Shown here piece after piece: positions 51,873 to 61,010 of a DNA stretch of 64,000 bases. Every line of letters starts with the position of its first letter. Positions within the stretch are counted from its first letter, which is position 1. Under the pieces are notes generated by a model. The model had not been told where the DNA came from, made no database searches, and saw only the letters and a program-made list of their open reading frames with translations. Source of the DNA: Burkholderia sp. BCC0506 (GTDB lineage: Bacteria > Pseudomonadota > Gammaproteobacteria > Burkholderiales > Burkholderiaceae); the NCBI RefSeq assembly GCF_902833145.1, contig NZ_CADFEN010000004.1:1-64000 (forward strand). The letters are read 5' to 3'. The position numbers and the translations under genes are program-made.

Positions 51873-53207
51873 ATGGAACACGCACTGGGTATCGAGCGCC
51901 GCGAGCTTGGCGGCGCGGCCACCGCCAAGGTCCTGCTTTACGCGGCCGGCATCCTGCTGGTCGCCGAATGGATCGGCTCGTTCACGTTCAAGCTGGGGCC
52001 GGGCAAGGTCGTGCTGCTGCCGATGATCTGGGCGCTGCTGCTCGGCGCCGCGGTCGGGTTGGCCAGCGCGCGCTGGAACGGCAGCGCGCGCCTGAGCGTG
52101 CCCGACCAGTTCTTCGCGGCCGCGATCCTGCAGCCGGCGCTGCTGCTGTTCGTCTCCAAGCTCGGGCTGATGGTGGGCAGCGCGCTGCCCAAGCTGGCGT
52201 CGGCGGGCTGGGCGCTGGCCTTCCAGGAATTCGGCCACTTCGTCGGCACCATCCTGCTCGGCCTGCCGCTCGCGTTGCTGCTCGGCATCAAGCGCGAGGC
52301 GATTGGCGCGACGTTCTCGGTGGGCCGCGAGCCGAGCCTCGCGATCATCGGCGAGAAGTACGGGATGGATTCGGCCGAGGGCCGCGGCGTGCTGGCCGAG
52401 TACCTGACCGGCACCGTGTTCGGTGCGGTGTTCATCGCCGTGTTCGCGGGTTTCGTGACCAGCCTCGGCATCTTCGATCCGCTCGCGCTGGCGATGGGCT
52501 CGGGCGTCGGCTCGGGCAGCATGATGGCGGCCGCCTCGGGCGCGATCGCCGCGCAGCAGGACCCGGAGACGGCGAAATCGGTGCTCGCGTTCGCCGCGGC
52601 CAGCAACCTGATCACCACCACCATCGGTACCTACTTCACGCTGTTCATCTCGCTGCCGCTCGCGGTCTGGGGCTATCGCGTGCTGGAGCCGTTGATCGGC
52701 CGCACCACGAAGGCATCGGCGCAGCCCGAGGCGGCCAGCCCGTCGCTGGGCGACGTGCGGACCGAGGCGCCCGCGCTCGGCTACGGCGGCAAGCTGCTGG
52801 CCTGGATCGTGACGGCCGCGATGGCGCTCGTGTGCGACTGGATCGCCCACGGCACCACGCCGCTCGTGGGACTGCCGGGAATCGCGATCATGGTGGGCGC
52901 GACGATCGTCGGCGATGCGCTGGCGCGCGTGACGGGGCGACGGATTCCGGCGGTCTGCTGGGTATCGGTGGTGGCGATGTTCCTGACCTCGCCGTGGTCC
53001 CCGTGGGCTGCGCAGATCGCCGCGCTCGGCTCGCACAACGATTTCCTCGGGGTGACCACGCCGATGCTGGTGTTCGCGGGGCTGTCGATCGCCAAGGACA
53101 TCCCGGCCTTTCGCCGGCTCGGCTGGCGCATCGTGCTGGTGTCCTTCGTGGCCAATGCCGGCACCTTCATCGGCGCGACCCTGGTGGCGCAGCTGTTCCA
53201 TATCTGA
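51873..53207 (+). CDS. DUF3100 family membrane protein, probable transporter
   Basis: A 444-residue integral inner-membrane protein with about 11 hydrophobic segments, matching DUF3100: FTFKLGPGKVVLLPMIWALL near the start, PDQFFAAAILQPALLLFVSK, GREPSLAIIGEKYGMDSAEG in a loop, GSGVGSGSMMAAASGAIAAQ, and a C-terminal set of helices (LVSFVANAGTFIGATLVAQL). Function is unestablished; the setting between a dehydrogenase pair and an amidohydrolase suggests substrate uptake. GGGGAG sits before the ATG at 51873. The operon spacing is 48 bases upstream and 78 downstream. Confidence 0.8.
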   Translation: MEHALGIERRELGGAATAKVLLYAAGILLVAEWIGSFTFKLGPGKVVLLPMIWALLLGAAVGLASARWNGSARLSVPDQFFAAAILQPALLLFVSKLGLMVGSALPKLASAGWALAFQEFGHFVGTILLGLPLALLLGIKREAIGATFSVGREPSLAIIGEKYGMDSAEGRGVLAEYLTGTVFGAVFIAVFAGFVTSLGIFDPLALAMGSGVGSGSMMAAASGAIAAQQDPETAKSVLAFAAASNLITTTIGTYFTLFISLPLAVWGYRVLEPLIGRTTKASAQPEAASPSLGDVRTEAPALGYGGKLLAWIVTAAMALVCDWIAHGTTPLVGLPGIAIMVGATIVGDALARVTGRRIPAVCWVSVVAMFLTSPWSPWAAQIAALGSHNDFLGVTTPMLVFAGLSIAKDIPAFRRLGWRIVLVSFVANAGTFIGATLVAQLFHI

Positions 53208-53285
53208 TGCCTCGCGGCGCGGCGGCGGCCGGCATGGACCGGCCCGCCGTCCTGTCGCGACGATGACAAAAGCGCTTCCCTCCGC

Positions 53286-54476
53286 ATGAAACTGATCGAT
53301 TCCATCGTCGCGTACGCCGACGAACTGACGGCGATCCGCCGCGATATCCATGCCCATCCCGAGGTCGGCTACGACGTGTTCCGCACCGCCGAACTCGTCG
53401 CCGAGCGGCTCGAGCAATGGGGCTATGCCGTCACGCGCGGCGTCGGTCGCACCGGTGTCGTCGGCACCTTGAAGCGCGGAAGTCGCGCGCGCGCAATCGG
53501 CCTGCGCGCCGACATGGATGCGCTGCCCGTGCAGGAGGCCAACACTTTCGCGCATCGCTCGACGGTGCCCGGCGCGATGCACGCCTGCGGCCACGACGGG
53601 CACACCGCCATGCTGCTGGGGGCCGCGCGCCACCTGGCGCGGCATGGCGAGTTCGACGGCACCGTGCAGTTGTTTTTCCAGCCGGCCGAGGAAGCGGGCG
53701 GCGGCGCACGCGCGATGATCGAGGATGGCCTGTTCGAGCGTTTCCCGGTGGATGCCGTGTTCGGGCTGCACAACTGGCCCGGCATCGCGGCCGGCGATTT
53801 CGCGGTGCGGCCGGGGCCGCTGATGGCCTCGACCAGCCTGTTCCGGATCGACTTGCGCGGTGCCGGCTGCCACGCGGCCATGCCGCACCTCGGCCGCGAT
53901 CCGGTGTTCGCGGCGGGCCAGGTGCTGAATGCGCTGCAGGGGATCGTCACGCGCAACCGCAATCCGGTCGACGGCGCGGTGCTGTCGGTCACGCAAGTGC
54001 ATGCGGGCGAGGCGATGAACGTCGTGCCGACCGATGCCTGGCTCGGTGGCACGGTGCGGACCTTCTCCGATGCGACGCTCGACCTGATCGAGACGCGTAT
54101 GCGCGCCGTGGTGGCCGCGACGGCCGCGGCCTTCGATTGCGAGAGCGAGGTGGATTTCCAGCGCCAGTATCCGGCTACCGTGAACGACGCCGAGCAGACG
54201 GCCGTGGCGGTGGCGGTGATGCGCGAGCTGGTGGGCGACGCGCATGTGAACGCTGCCGTCGATCCGACCATGGCGGCGGAGGATTTCTCGTTCATGCTGC
54301 GCGAGAAGCCGGGTTGTTATGCATTCCTCGGGAACGGGGCGGGAGACCATCGCGTGCATGGTCATGGCGGCGGGCCTTGCCTGCTGCACAACGCCAGTTA
54401 CGACTTCAACGATGCGTTGCTACCGGTCGGGGCGAGTTATTTCGTGAGGTTGGTGGAGCGCGTGTTGGGGCGATAG
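53286..54476 (+). CDS. M20 family amidohydrolase (hippurate hydrolase-like)
   Basis: A 396-residue cytoplasmic metallo-hydrolase that would split an N-acyl amino acid. It begins IRRDIHAHPEVGYDVFRTAE, has the metal-binding HACGHDGHTAMLLGAARHLA and QPAEEAGGGARAMIEDGLFE, the lid domain (RIDLRGAGCHAAMPHLGRDP), and a C-terminal AEDFSFMLREKPGCYAFLGN. These are marks of hippurate hydrolase and indole-acetyl-amino acid hydrolase-type M20D enzymes. It closes the cluster, so an acylated amino compound could be imported by the DUF3100 protein, hydrolysed here and oxidised by the two dehydrogenases, but the substrate is not known. Confidence 0.88.
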   Translation: MKLIDSIVAYADELTAIRRDIHAHPEVGYDVFRTAELVAERLEQWGYAVTRGVGRTGVVGTLKRGSRARAIGLRADMDALPVQEANTFAHRSTVPGAMHACGHDGHTAMLLGAARHLARHGEFDGTVQLFFQPAEEAGGGARAMIEDGLFERFPVDAVFGLHNWPGIAAGDFAVRPGPLMASTSLFRIDLRGAGCHAAMPHLGRDPVFAAGQVLNALQGIVTRNRNPVDGAVLSVTQVHAGEAMNVVPTDAWLGGTVRTFSDATLDLIETRMRAVVAATAAAFDCESEVDFQRQYPATVNDAEQTAVAVAVMRELVGDAHVNAAVDPTMAAEDFSFMLREKPGCYAFLGNGAGDHRVHGHGGGPCLLHNASYDFNDALLPVGASYFVRLVERVLGR

Positions 54477-54859
54477 GCAGGCGCTGCCGACACTGCAGGG
54501 GGAGTCGACGCCGCTTTGCGCGACACAACGGTCGGCGACGATTTTATTTCGTTGGACGAATAGACTGGATTCCGGGGAAGTCTTGCGGGTCCGCGTCGGC
54601 GTCGGCCGATGAAGCGCCATGTGTACTTCGCAAACGGTGACGACCTTTGCTCTGTTCTACGGCTGTGCCCGGCCGCCTCGTGCATGCCTCGATCCTTGCA
54701 TCATCGATGTGACAAGTGCGTGTCATCGGTGAATTTGTTATTTTCCGCTTGATTGGATCCCTATCACACTGGATAGAATGCTTCCCGTTCCTGATGAATA
54801 CGGAACGGATAGTACATTTTTGTCGCGTTGACGATAGCTAAAAAACAGGGGATCCAGAC
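54477..54859. other. Intergenic region before the polysaccharide-lyase gene
   Basis: About 380 bases with no gene; AT-rich from about 54700. It probably contains the promoter of the lyase gene, but no clear promoter pair or operator was identified. Confidence 0.4.
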
Positions 54860-57157
54860 ATGCGAGACAAGGGAGCATCGACGATGCTGTCCGAGGAAAT
54901 CGTCCCACTCGGCGACATCGAGAATATTGCACGACGCCATTTCGTGATGGGTCTCGGTGCAACGCTTCTGACCGGATGCGGCGGTGACGGAGGTAACGCG
55001 GTTACAGACGCTGAGGGTACATCGGCAAACAACAGCGCCCTGGCGTCCGGAGTTGCTCCAACTTCTGGCGGTATCGACGCACGCGCGACGTCGGCAGGCA
55101 CTGCCCGAACCCGCACCTTCACGCATCCCGGCTTGCTGCATACCGAGGCGGATTTCGAACGCATGCGCGCGAAAGTCGGCGCGCAAGCGTCCCCGTGGGT
55201 CGACAGCTGGAACGTGCTCGTCGCCAACGGTCACACGCGCCTGACGAACAAGCCGAACCCGCAGGCCGGCATCTATCGCGGCAATGATCCCACTCATGGC
55301 CAGAACTACGGCGCGCTCTACAACGACATCGCCGCCGCCTATGGCGACGCGCTGCGCTGGAAGGTGTCGGACGACAAGCGCTACGCCGACAAGGCGGTGG
55401 AGTATCTGGACCAATGGGCCTCGACGCTGACGACGCTCGGCGGCAGCGACGTGGCGCTCGCCGCCGGCATCTATGGCTACGAGTTCGCCAACGCTGCCGA
55501 AATCATGCGCAGCTACAGCGGCTGGAGCCCGGCCGGCCTCGCCGCGTTTCAGGCGATGATGCGCAATGTGTTCTACCCGGTCAGCCATGCTTTCCTGACC
55601 CGTATCGACACCGCAATGGACACGCACTACTGGGCCAACTGGGGACTGGCGAACATCGCGTGCGTCCTGGCCATTGGCGTGCTGTGCGACGATGCCGAGC
55701 TCGTCAACGAGGCCGTCACGCATTTCAAGAGCGGTGGCAGTAACGGCTGTATCCGGCAAGCCGTGTACTACATGCATCCCGGCAACCTCGGGCAATGGCA
55801 GGAAGCCGGCCGGGACCAGGGGCACAGTGTGCTCGGCATTGCATTGACCGGCGCCATTTGCGAGATGGCGTGGAATCAGGGCATCGACCTGTACGGCTAC
55901 GACAACAACCGCTTCCTCGCAGGCGCGGAATACGTGGCCAAGGCCAACCTGACGCAGGCGGACGGCGCGTTCCACACGGTGCCTTTCGTCACGTACCAGA
56001 ACAGCGCCGGCGTCATCCAGACGCAGCTCTCCACCGGCGGGCAAGGCAGCGCCCTGGGGCGGCCCTGCTGGGCGCTGGTGGCCAACCATTACATCAACCG
56101 CAAAGGTCTGGCGGCGCCTTACACCAAGCGCGCAGCCGAGCTTGTGGCACCGGAAGGCGGCGGCGGCAACTACGGCCCCAACAGTGGCGGATTCGACCAG
56201 CTTGGCTACGGCACGCTCACCTGCACGCTCGACCCCGGCACCCCTGCCGCCACGCCGAGCGGCCTGACCGGCCACGCCAGTGCGGGCAAGGTGGTGCTGT
56301 CGTGGTGGGGTAGCAGCAACGCCGTCAGCTACAACGTCAAGCGCGCCACCATTGCCGGCGGACCGTACAGCACCATCCAGAGCGGGATCACCGATCTGCT
56401 GACTTATACGGATATGCCAGCCGGTGCCGGCACGTATTTTTATGTCGTGACGGCGCAAACGATTGCGGGCGAATCGGCGCACTCGAACGAAGTGAAAGTG
56501 ATCACGGCGCAGCAGTTGCTCGCGCACTTCGCGTTCGATGAAGGCAGCGGCATCACGGCCGCCGATAGCTCGGGCAACGGGCGCAATGGCACGCTCAACG
56601 GCGCTACGTGGGCAACGGGGCGCAGCGGCAACGCGGTCTCGCTCAACGGCTCGGGCGCGTATGTGGCGCTGCCCGACGCTCTGCTGGCCGATGTGTCGGA
56701 CTTCACCATCGCCAGCTGGGTGTTCTGGAACGGCTCGCAGACGTGGGCACGCCTGTTCGACTTCGGCACGGGCTTTCACCGCTACATGATGTTCACGCCG
56801 CGCGGGCAGATGCGCAACGGCTGGGCCGGCATGCGCTTCGCCATGACGGCCAACGGCCCCGGTGACGGCCCTCCGGAACAGATCATCGACGCGCCCACCG
56901 AGCTGCCGAGCAAGCGATGGGTGCATGTGGCCGTCACGCTGTCGGGTTCGACCGGCACGATCTACGTGGACGGCACGCCCGTCGGTACCAACACGGCGAT
57001 GTTCCAGGCGCCGTTCCGCCTCGGCGGTACCACGCAGAACTGGCTGGGCAAATCGCAATACAGTGCCGACGCCACGTTCCACGGCCTGATCGACGATTTC
57101 CGCATCTATCGCGGTGCGCTCGGCGCTGCGCAGATTGCATCGCTCATGGCGAATTGA
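54860..57157 (+). CDS. Exported alginate-lyase-fold lipoprotein with Fn3 and LamG-like domains
   Basis: A 765-residue secreted protein. ARRHFVMGLGATLLTGCGGD (residues about 25-44) combines a twin-arginine motif with a lipobox (LTGC), suggesting Tat-dependent lipoprotein export. Residues about 85-460 are the (alpha/alpha) barrel of alginate lyase family proteins: TFTHPGLLHTEADFERMRAK, NYGALYNDIAAAYGDALRWK, DTHYWANWGLANIACVLAIG, QWQEAGRDQGHSVLGIALTG. A fibronectin type III-like domain (about 455-545, ATPSGLTGHASAGKVVLSWW) and a laminin-G/concanavalin-type domain (about 550-765, LAHFAFDEGSGITAADSSGN) follow and may bind carbohydrate. Acidic polysaccharide cleavage is expected, though the exact substrate is open. 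A strong hairpin follows, then a GH74-like gene. Confidence 0.78.
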   Translation: MRDKGASTMLSEEIVPLGDIENIARRHFVMGLGATLLTGCGGDGGNAVTDAEGTSANNSALASGVAPTSGGIDARATSAGTARTRTFTHPGLLHTEADFERMRAKVGAQASPWVDSWNVLVANGHTRLTNKPNPQAGIYRGNDPTHGQNYGALYNDIAAAYGDALRWKVSDDKRYADKAVEYLDQWASTLTTLGGSDVALAAGIYGYEFANAAEIMRSYSGWSPAGLAAFQAMMRNVFYPVSHAFLTRIDTAMDTHYWANWGLANIACVLAIGVLCDDAELVNEAVTHFKSGGSNGCIRQAVYYMHPGNLGQWQEAGRDQGHSVLGIALTGAICEMAWNQGIDLYGYDNNRFLAGAEYVAKANLTQADGAFHTVPFVTYQNSAGVIQTQLSTGGQGSALGRPCWALVANHYINRKGLAAPYTKRAAELVAPEGGGGNYGPNSGGFDQLGYGTLTCTLDPGTPAATPSGLTGHASAGKVVLSWWGSSNAVSYNVKRATIAGGPYSTIQSGITDLLTYTDMPAGAGTYFYVVTAQTIAGESAHSNEVKVITAQQLLAHFAFDEGSGITAADSSGNGRNGTLNGATWATGRSGNAVSLNGSGAYVALPDALLADVSDFTIASWVFWNGSQTWARLFDFGTGFHRYMMFTPRGQMRNGWAGMRFAMTANGPGDGPPEQIIDAPTELPSKRWVHVAVTLSGSTGTIYVDGTPVGTNTAMFQAPFRLGGTTQNWLGKSQYSADATFHGLIDDFRIYRGALGAAQIASLMAN

Positions 57158-57160
57158 TTG

Positions 57161-57186
57161 CGCAGGGCCCGACGGCGGGCCCTGCG
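57161..57186 (+). terminator. Hairpin between lyase and GH74-like genes
   Basis: Perfect 11-bp stem CGCAGGGCCCG / CGGGCCCTGCG with ACGG loop, starting 4 bases after the lyase stop. No T-run, so it may attenuate rather than stop transcription into the next gene. Confidence 0.55.
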
Positions 57187-57215
57187 ATGAACCTCTTCCT
57201 TCAAGGATTTCTCCG

Positions 57216-59552
57216 ATGACCGTGTTTTCTCAGCGATGGATTGCCGCTGCGGCGGTGGCGTGTACGTTATGGGGCTGTGGTGGTGGATCCGACAGCACGA
57301 CAGGCGCGTCCAGTCTGGCCGCCAATGTCGCCGCCAATCGTGGCCAGATCGGCGGAAACGGCAGCGGCAGCAACCTGCCGGCGGCGAGCTGGACCAGCGT
57401 CAAGTGGGGCGGGGGCGGCTACGTCACCGGCCTGATCTATCATCCGACCAACGCGAGCCTGCTGTACGCACGCACCGACGTCGGCGGCGCGTACCGCTGG
57501 AACGCGACCAGCTCGACATGGACGCCGATCACCGACGGCATCGGTTTCGGTGCGGGCGAGGGCGACTTCCACGGCGTCGAAAGCCTCGCACTCGACCCGA
57601 ACGACGACCAGCTCGTCTACATGATGACCGGCATTACGGTGACGCAGGGGCACAACGGCCGCATCTACATCTCCAGCGATCGCGGCAACACCTGGACGCA
57701 CTACGACCTGCCGTTCCCGGTAGGCGGCAACGACAACGGCCGGGCCACCGGCGAGCGCCTGCAGGTCGACCCGAACAATCCGTCGACGCTGTTCTACGGG
57801 TCGCGTACGGCCGGCCTGTGGAAGAGTGGCGATTCGGGCCGCACATGGGCGCAGGTTGCGGGGCTGTCTTCCACCACGATCAGCGGCGGCAGTTCCCCGA
57901 TCGGCGTCGAACAGGTGATCTTCGATACGTCGGGCAAGGGTAGCGGCCAGCCGACCTGGATCATGTGGGCCACCGTCGCCCCGGACTACGCGAACGCGGC
58001 GGGCCTGACGTCGACGCTGTACAAGTCCACCAACGGCGGCTTCTCGTGGACCCCGGTGCCCGTCCCGCCGACGGTGTCCGGCTACTACATCCCGCACGTC
58101 GTGCGCACGTCCGACGGCAACTTCTACGTGGTGTTCAACGCGGGCGTCGGCCAGGGCATCGGGGGGCCGAGCTATCTCTACCGGTTCGGCGGCAGCAACG
58201 ACGGCAACTGGACGCTGCTCGACAGTTCCGACAGCAACGGCTTTGGCGGCCTGTCCGTCTCCGGTCTGGGCGCGTCCGCCCGAATCGCACTGGGCATGAC
58301 CGGCTGGAGCGACACCAGCAAGACCATCCAGCTATCCGACGACGGCGGCAGCACGTGGCGCGAAATCGAGGCCGGCATGCCGCATACCGGCACGGCATCG
58401 GATGGCTGCGCCGGCTGGGTGGAAAGCGTCGCGATCGACCCCGCCAATCGCGATCACATCATGCACGTCCACGGCGGCGGCATCTGTGAAACCATGAACG
58501 CGTCGTCGCCCACGCCGACCTGGAGCCCCAAGGTCGACAACCTCGAGGAAACCGTGACGCTCGCGCTCGTCACGGCGCCGCCCGGTGCGTCGTACAACTT
58601 CATCAACAGCGCCGGCGACATCGGCACGTGGGTCAATACGGACCTCTCGACGAGGCCGACGAAAGGCCCGTTGAACACGTGGAGCAGCGGCAATTCGGCC
58701 GATATGTCGTGGTCCGATCCGACGTACATCGCCGCCGCGGGCGTCGACAACGCCAACGGCCATGCCACCAAGGGCTTCTGGTCGGGCGACGGCGGCAATA
58801 GCTGGGCGACGTTCGCGTCGCTGCCCAACGGTGCCGCGGCAAGCCAGAGCAACGTGGGCAACCTGGTCGTCCCGTCCCGCAACAACGTGACCTGGGCACC
58901 GCCGGACTCGGTGCCGTCGTACACCACCGACAATGGCGCCAGCTGGACGGCGACCAACCTGCCGGCGTTCAGCGCCGTCTGGAACGGCTTCCCGCGTGCC
59001 TACCGCCTGGCCGCGGACCGCAAGAACCCGAACAAGGTCTATGCGTACGATTCGGGCGGTGCGTCGTGGAGCTGGCAGCGCGGCAAGATCTACGTCTCGA
59101 ACGACGGCGGCCACACGTTCACGCTGAGCCAGGGCTCGGTGAACGCGAATCTGGCGTGGAATGCGTGGCGGGATACGTCGATGGCGGTCAATCCGAACGC
59201 GGAGGGCGATCTTTGGCTGGCCGACGGCACGGCCGTGTACCACTCGGTGGACGCGGGGGCGACCTGGGCGAAGCTCGGCGCCTTTGCGTCGGCCAACGGC
59301 ACGCCGGGCGCCACCGTGATCGCGTTGGGCAAGGCACCGACCGGTTCGCCGTACTCGGCCGCGGTCTACGTGGAAGGCACGTTGAACGGCGTCTGGGGCA
59401 TTTACCATTCCGACGACGGCGGCGCGACGTGGGCGCGCTTCAACGACGACGCGCACCAATTCGGCGACTCCGGCGTGATGGCCGGCGACTGGAACACCTA
59501 CGGCCGGATTTACGTCAATGGCGCCGCTCGCGGTCTGATCTTCAGCAATTGA
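57216..59552 (+). CDS. Exported GH74-like beta-propeller glycosidase
   Basis: A 778-residue exported protein. Its signal peptide is lipoprotein-like (AAAAVACTLWGCGGGSD). The rest is two seven-bladed beta-propellers built of Asp-box-like repeats: VKWGGGGYVTGLIYHPTNAS, YARTDVGGAYRWNATSSTWT, GRIYISSDRGNTWTHYDLPF, LWKSGDSGRTWAQVAGLSST, YKSTNGGFSWTPVPVP, IYVSNDGGHTFTLSQGSVNA, IYHSDDGGATWARFNDDAHQ. The opening is the hallmark of GH74 xyloglucanases. The catalytic Asp pair was not assigned, so activity on xyloglucan is inferred. AAGGA before the ATG. With the upstream lyase it suggests use of plant cell-wall polysaccharides. Confidence 0.85.
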   Translation: MTVFSQRWIAAAAVACTLWGCGGGSDSTTGASSLAANVAANRGQIGGNGSGSNLPAASWTSVKWGGGGYVTGLIYHPTNASLLYARTDVGGAYRWNATSSTWTPITDGIGFGAGEGDFHGVESLALDPNDDQLVYMMTGITVTQGHNGRIYISSDRGNTWTHYDLPFPVGGNDNGRATGERLQVDPNNPSTLFYGSRTAGLWKSGDSGRTWAQVAGLSSTTISGGSSPIGVEQVIFDTSGKGSGQPTWIMWATVAPDYANAAGLTSTLYKSTNGGFSWTPVPVPPTVSGYYIPHVVRTSDGNFYVVFNAGVGQGIGGPSYLYRFGGSNDGNWTLLDSSDSNGFGGLSVSGLGASARIALGMTGWSDTSKTIQLSDDGGSTWREIEAGMPHTGTASDGCAGWVESVAIDPANRDHIMHVHGGGICETMNASSPTPTWSPKVDNLEETVTLALVTAPPGASYNFINSAGDIGTWVNTDLSTRPTKGPLNTWSSGNSADMSWSDPTYIAAAGVDNANGHATKGFWSGDGGNSWATFASLPNGAAASQSNVGNLVVPSRNNVTWAPPDSVPSYTTDNGASWTATNLPAFSAVWNGFPRAYRLAADRKNPNKVYAYDSGGASWSWQRGKIYVSNDGGHTFTLSQGSVNANLAWNAWRDTSMAVNPNAEGDLWLADGTAVYHSVDAGATWAKLGAFASANGTPGATVIALGKAPTGSPYSAAVYVEGTLNGVWGIYHSDDGGATWARFNDDAHQFGDSGVMAGDWNTYGRIYVNGAARGLIFSN

Positions 59553-59569
59553 GGTCGATCGGCCTGTCG

Positions 59570-59600
59570 ACCGTCCGGTTGCGGTTTGCAACCGGACGGT
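59570..59600 (+). terminator. Strong terminator-like hairpin after the GH74-like gene
   Basis: Perfect 13-bp stem ACCGTCCGGTTGC / GCAACCGGACGGT with a 5-base GGTTT loop, 17 bases after the stop. No T-run follows. It is the strongest hairpin seen in the window. Confidence 0.65.
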
Positions 59601-59775
59601 GCGCGTGGTTGAATGGCGGCAAGGGCGAGGATCTCATGCTTTCTCGTGCTCGTCAGCGGGATCGATCCGAGCAGCGCAACATCGGCGGCGCGTCCGGATC
59701 GACGTACCGAGCGCCCCGCGAAGCGGGCGTATCCCGCGGGCGCCTTCCGACCAATCTTGCAGAGGCATACGCGTG

Positions 59776-60978
59776 ATGCGTGTCGACCAGCCGGCCTTTC
59801 TGGGTTCTCTCTTTCTGTCGCGGCTTGCAGACCAGATGCTGCTCTTCCTGGTGCCGCTCGTCGTCTTTCAGGTCACGCAGAAAGCGACGTGGTCCGGGCT
59901 CGCGTTTTTCATCGAAACGCTTCCGCGATTCATTGCCTTCCCGATCTGCGGTGCACTGAGCGACCGCGTGTCACCGATTCGCGTGCTGCGGGTGAGCCAG
60001 GCCAGCCGGGCCGCCGCTTGCCTGATCGGCATCGTCGGCTATGTCGCGTGGAACGGGATCGGCTGGCTGATCGCGCTGTCCGCCGTATGCGGCGCGCTCA
60101 CGAGCCAGGGTCTCGTCGCCCGGGAGGTGCTGCTGCCGCAGATTTTTCCGCAACAGCGCTTCGAGAAAGTGCTGGCCCATACGCAGCTCGCCGATCAGTT
60201 GGGCGTCGTGCTCGGGCCGATCGTCGCGGCGGCGCTGCTGGGGTGGCGCACCTGGGAGTGGGCCGTCGCCGGCGCGGCGTTACTGTTTGCCGCGGCGGAC
60301 ATGTTGATTTTCGTCTGGCAACGGACCAGCACGGCGCGTGTCGCGCCTCCCGAACGCTTCGACGGGCCGTGGTATGCGCCGTTCGGCGTGGCGCTGACGC
60401 ATGTCGCCACGCTGCCGGGGCTCGGGCGGCTGGTCCTGCTGGCGGCGGCGGAAAACCTCGTGATCGGGACGACACTTGCGACGTCGGCTGCAATGGTCAC
60501 CGGTGCGTTCCGGCAATCCGGCGGTTTCTATGCGGGACTGCAGGTCGCGGGTGCCGTCGCGACGGTCGCGATCCTGTTGTTCGTCGCGCGTATCGAGGTG
60601 TCGCGCGTGCGGCTCGGCATCGTCGCATTCGTTGCGATCGCGGCAGGCGGCCTCGTGATGGGCATGTCGGGTTCGATCGCGATGTACGTGGCCGGCTTCC
60701 TGATGGTCATCGGTTTCGACAAGATGTTCAACGTGTACATCCGCAGCGCACGGCAGGCGATCATCCCCCCTCGGGACTACGGCAAGACGACGGGCGTCAT
60801 CGTCCTGCTGAACAACGCGACGCAGCCGCTTGCCGGGCTGCTCGTGGGGCTCTTCTCCGGTCGCGGGCGCGTTGCGCTCGTCGTGACGCTGACCGCCGCC
60901 GGCATGGCGATACTGGGCGGCATGGTCGTTGCCGTCGGCGCCGCCCGGACGCGATCGACCGCACGCGTGTCGGACTGA
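59776..60978 (+). CDS. MFS transporter
   Basis: A 400-residue inner-membrane transporter with 12 hydrophobic segments. After SLFLSRLADQMLLFLVPLVV comes the family loop (FPICGALSDRVSPIRVLRVS), then GLVAREVLLPQIFPQQRFEK and, in the second half, the repeat GFDKMFNVYIRSARQAIIPP with GKTTGVIVLLNNATQPLAGL. This pattern is like the MdfA/EntS-related group of small-molecule exporters (siderophore or drug type). The start at 59776 is used because family homology begins there. Substrate is unknown; it stands alone after the strong hairpin. Confidence 0.85.
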   Translation: MRVDQPAFLGSLFLSRLADQMLLFLVPLVVFQVTQKATWSGLAFFIETLPRFIAFPICGALSDRVSPIRVLRVSQASRAAACLIGIVGYVAWNGIGWLIALSAVCGALTSQGLVAREVLLPQIFPQQRFEKVLAHTQLADQLGVVLGPIVAAALLGWRTWEWAVAGAALLFAAADMLIFVWQRTSTARVAPPERFDGPWYAPFGVALTHVATLPGLGRLVLLAAAENLVIGTTLATSAAMVTGAFRQSGGFYAGLQVAGAVATVAILLFVARIEVSRVRLGIVAFVAIAAGGLVMGMSGSIAMYVAGFLMVIGFDKMFNVYIRSARQAIIPPRDYGKTTGVIVLLNNATQPLAGLLVGLFSGRGRVALVVTLTAAGMAILGGMVVAVGAARTRSTARVSD

Positions 60979-61010
60979 CGCCCAGACCGGTACGCATGGG
61001 CGGCATCGGC

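Noticed and set aside
50286-54389. A 1367-codon minus-strand frame opposite the catabolic genes, rich in Arg and His.
   Set aside because: The plus-strand genes carry motifs and ribosome sites; the antisense frame shows no family and is the shadow of GC-biased codon positions.
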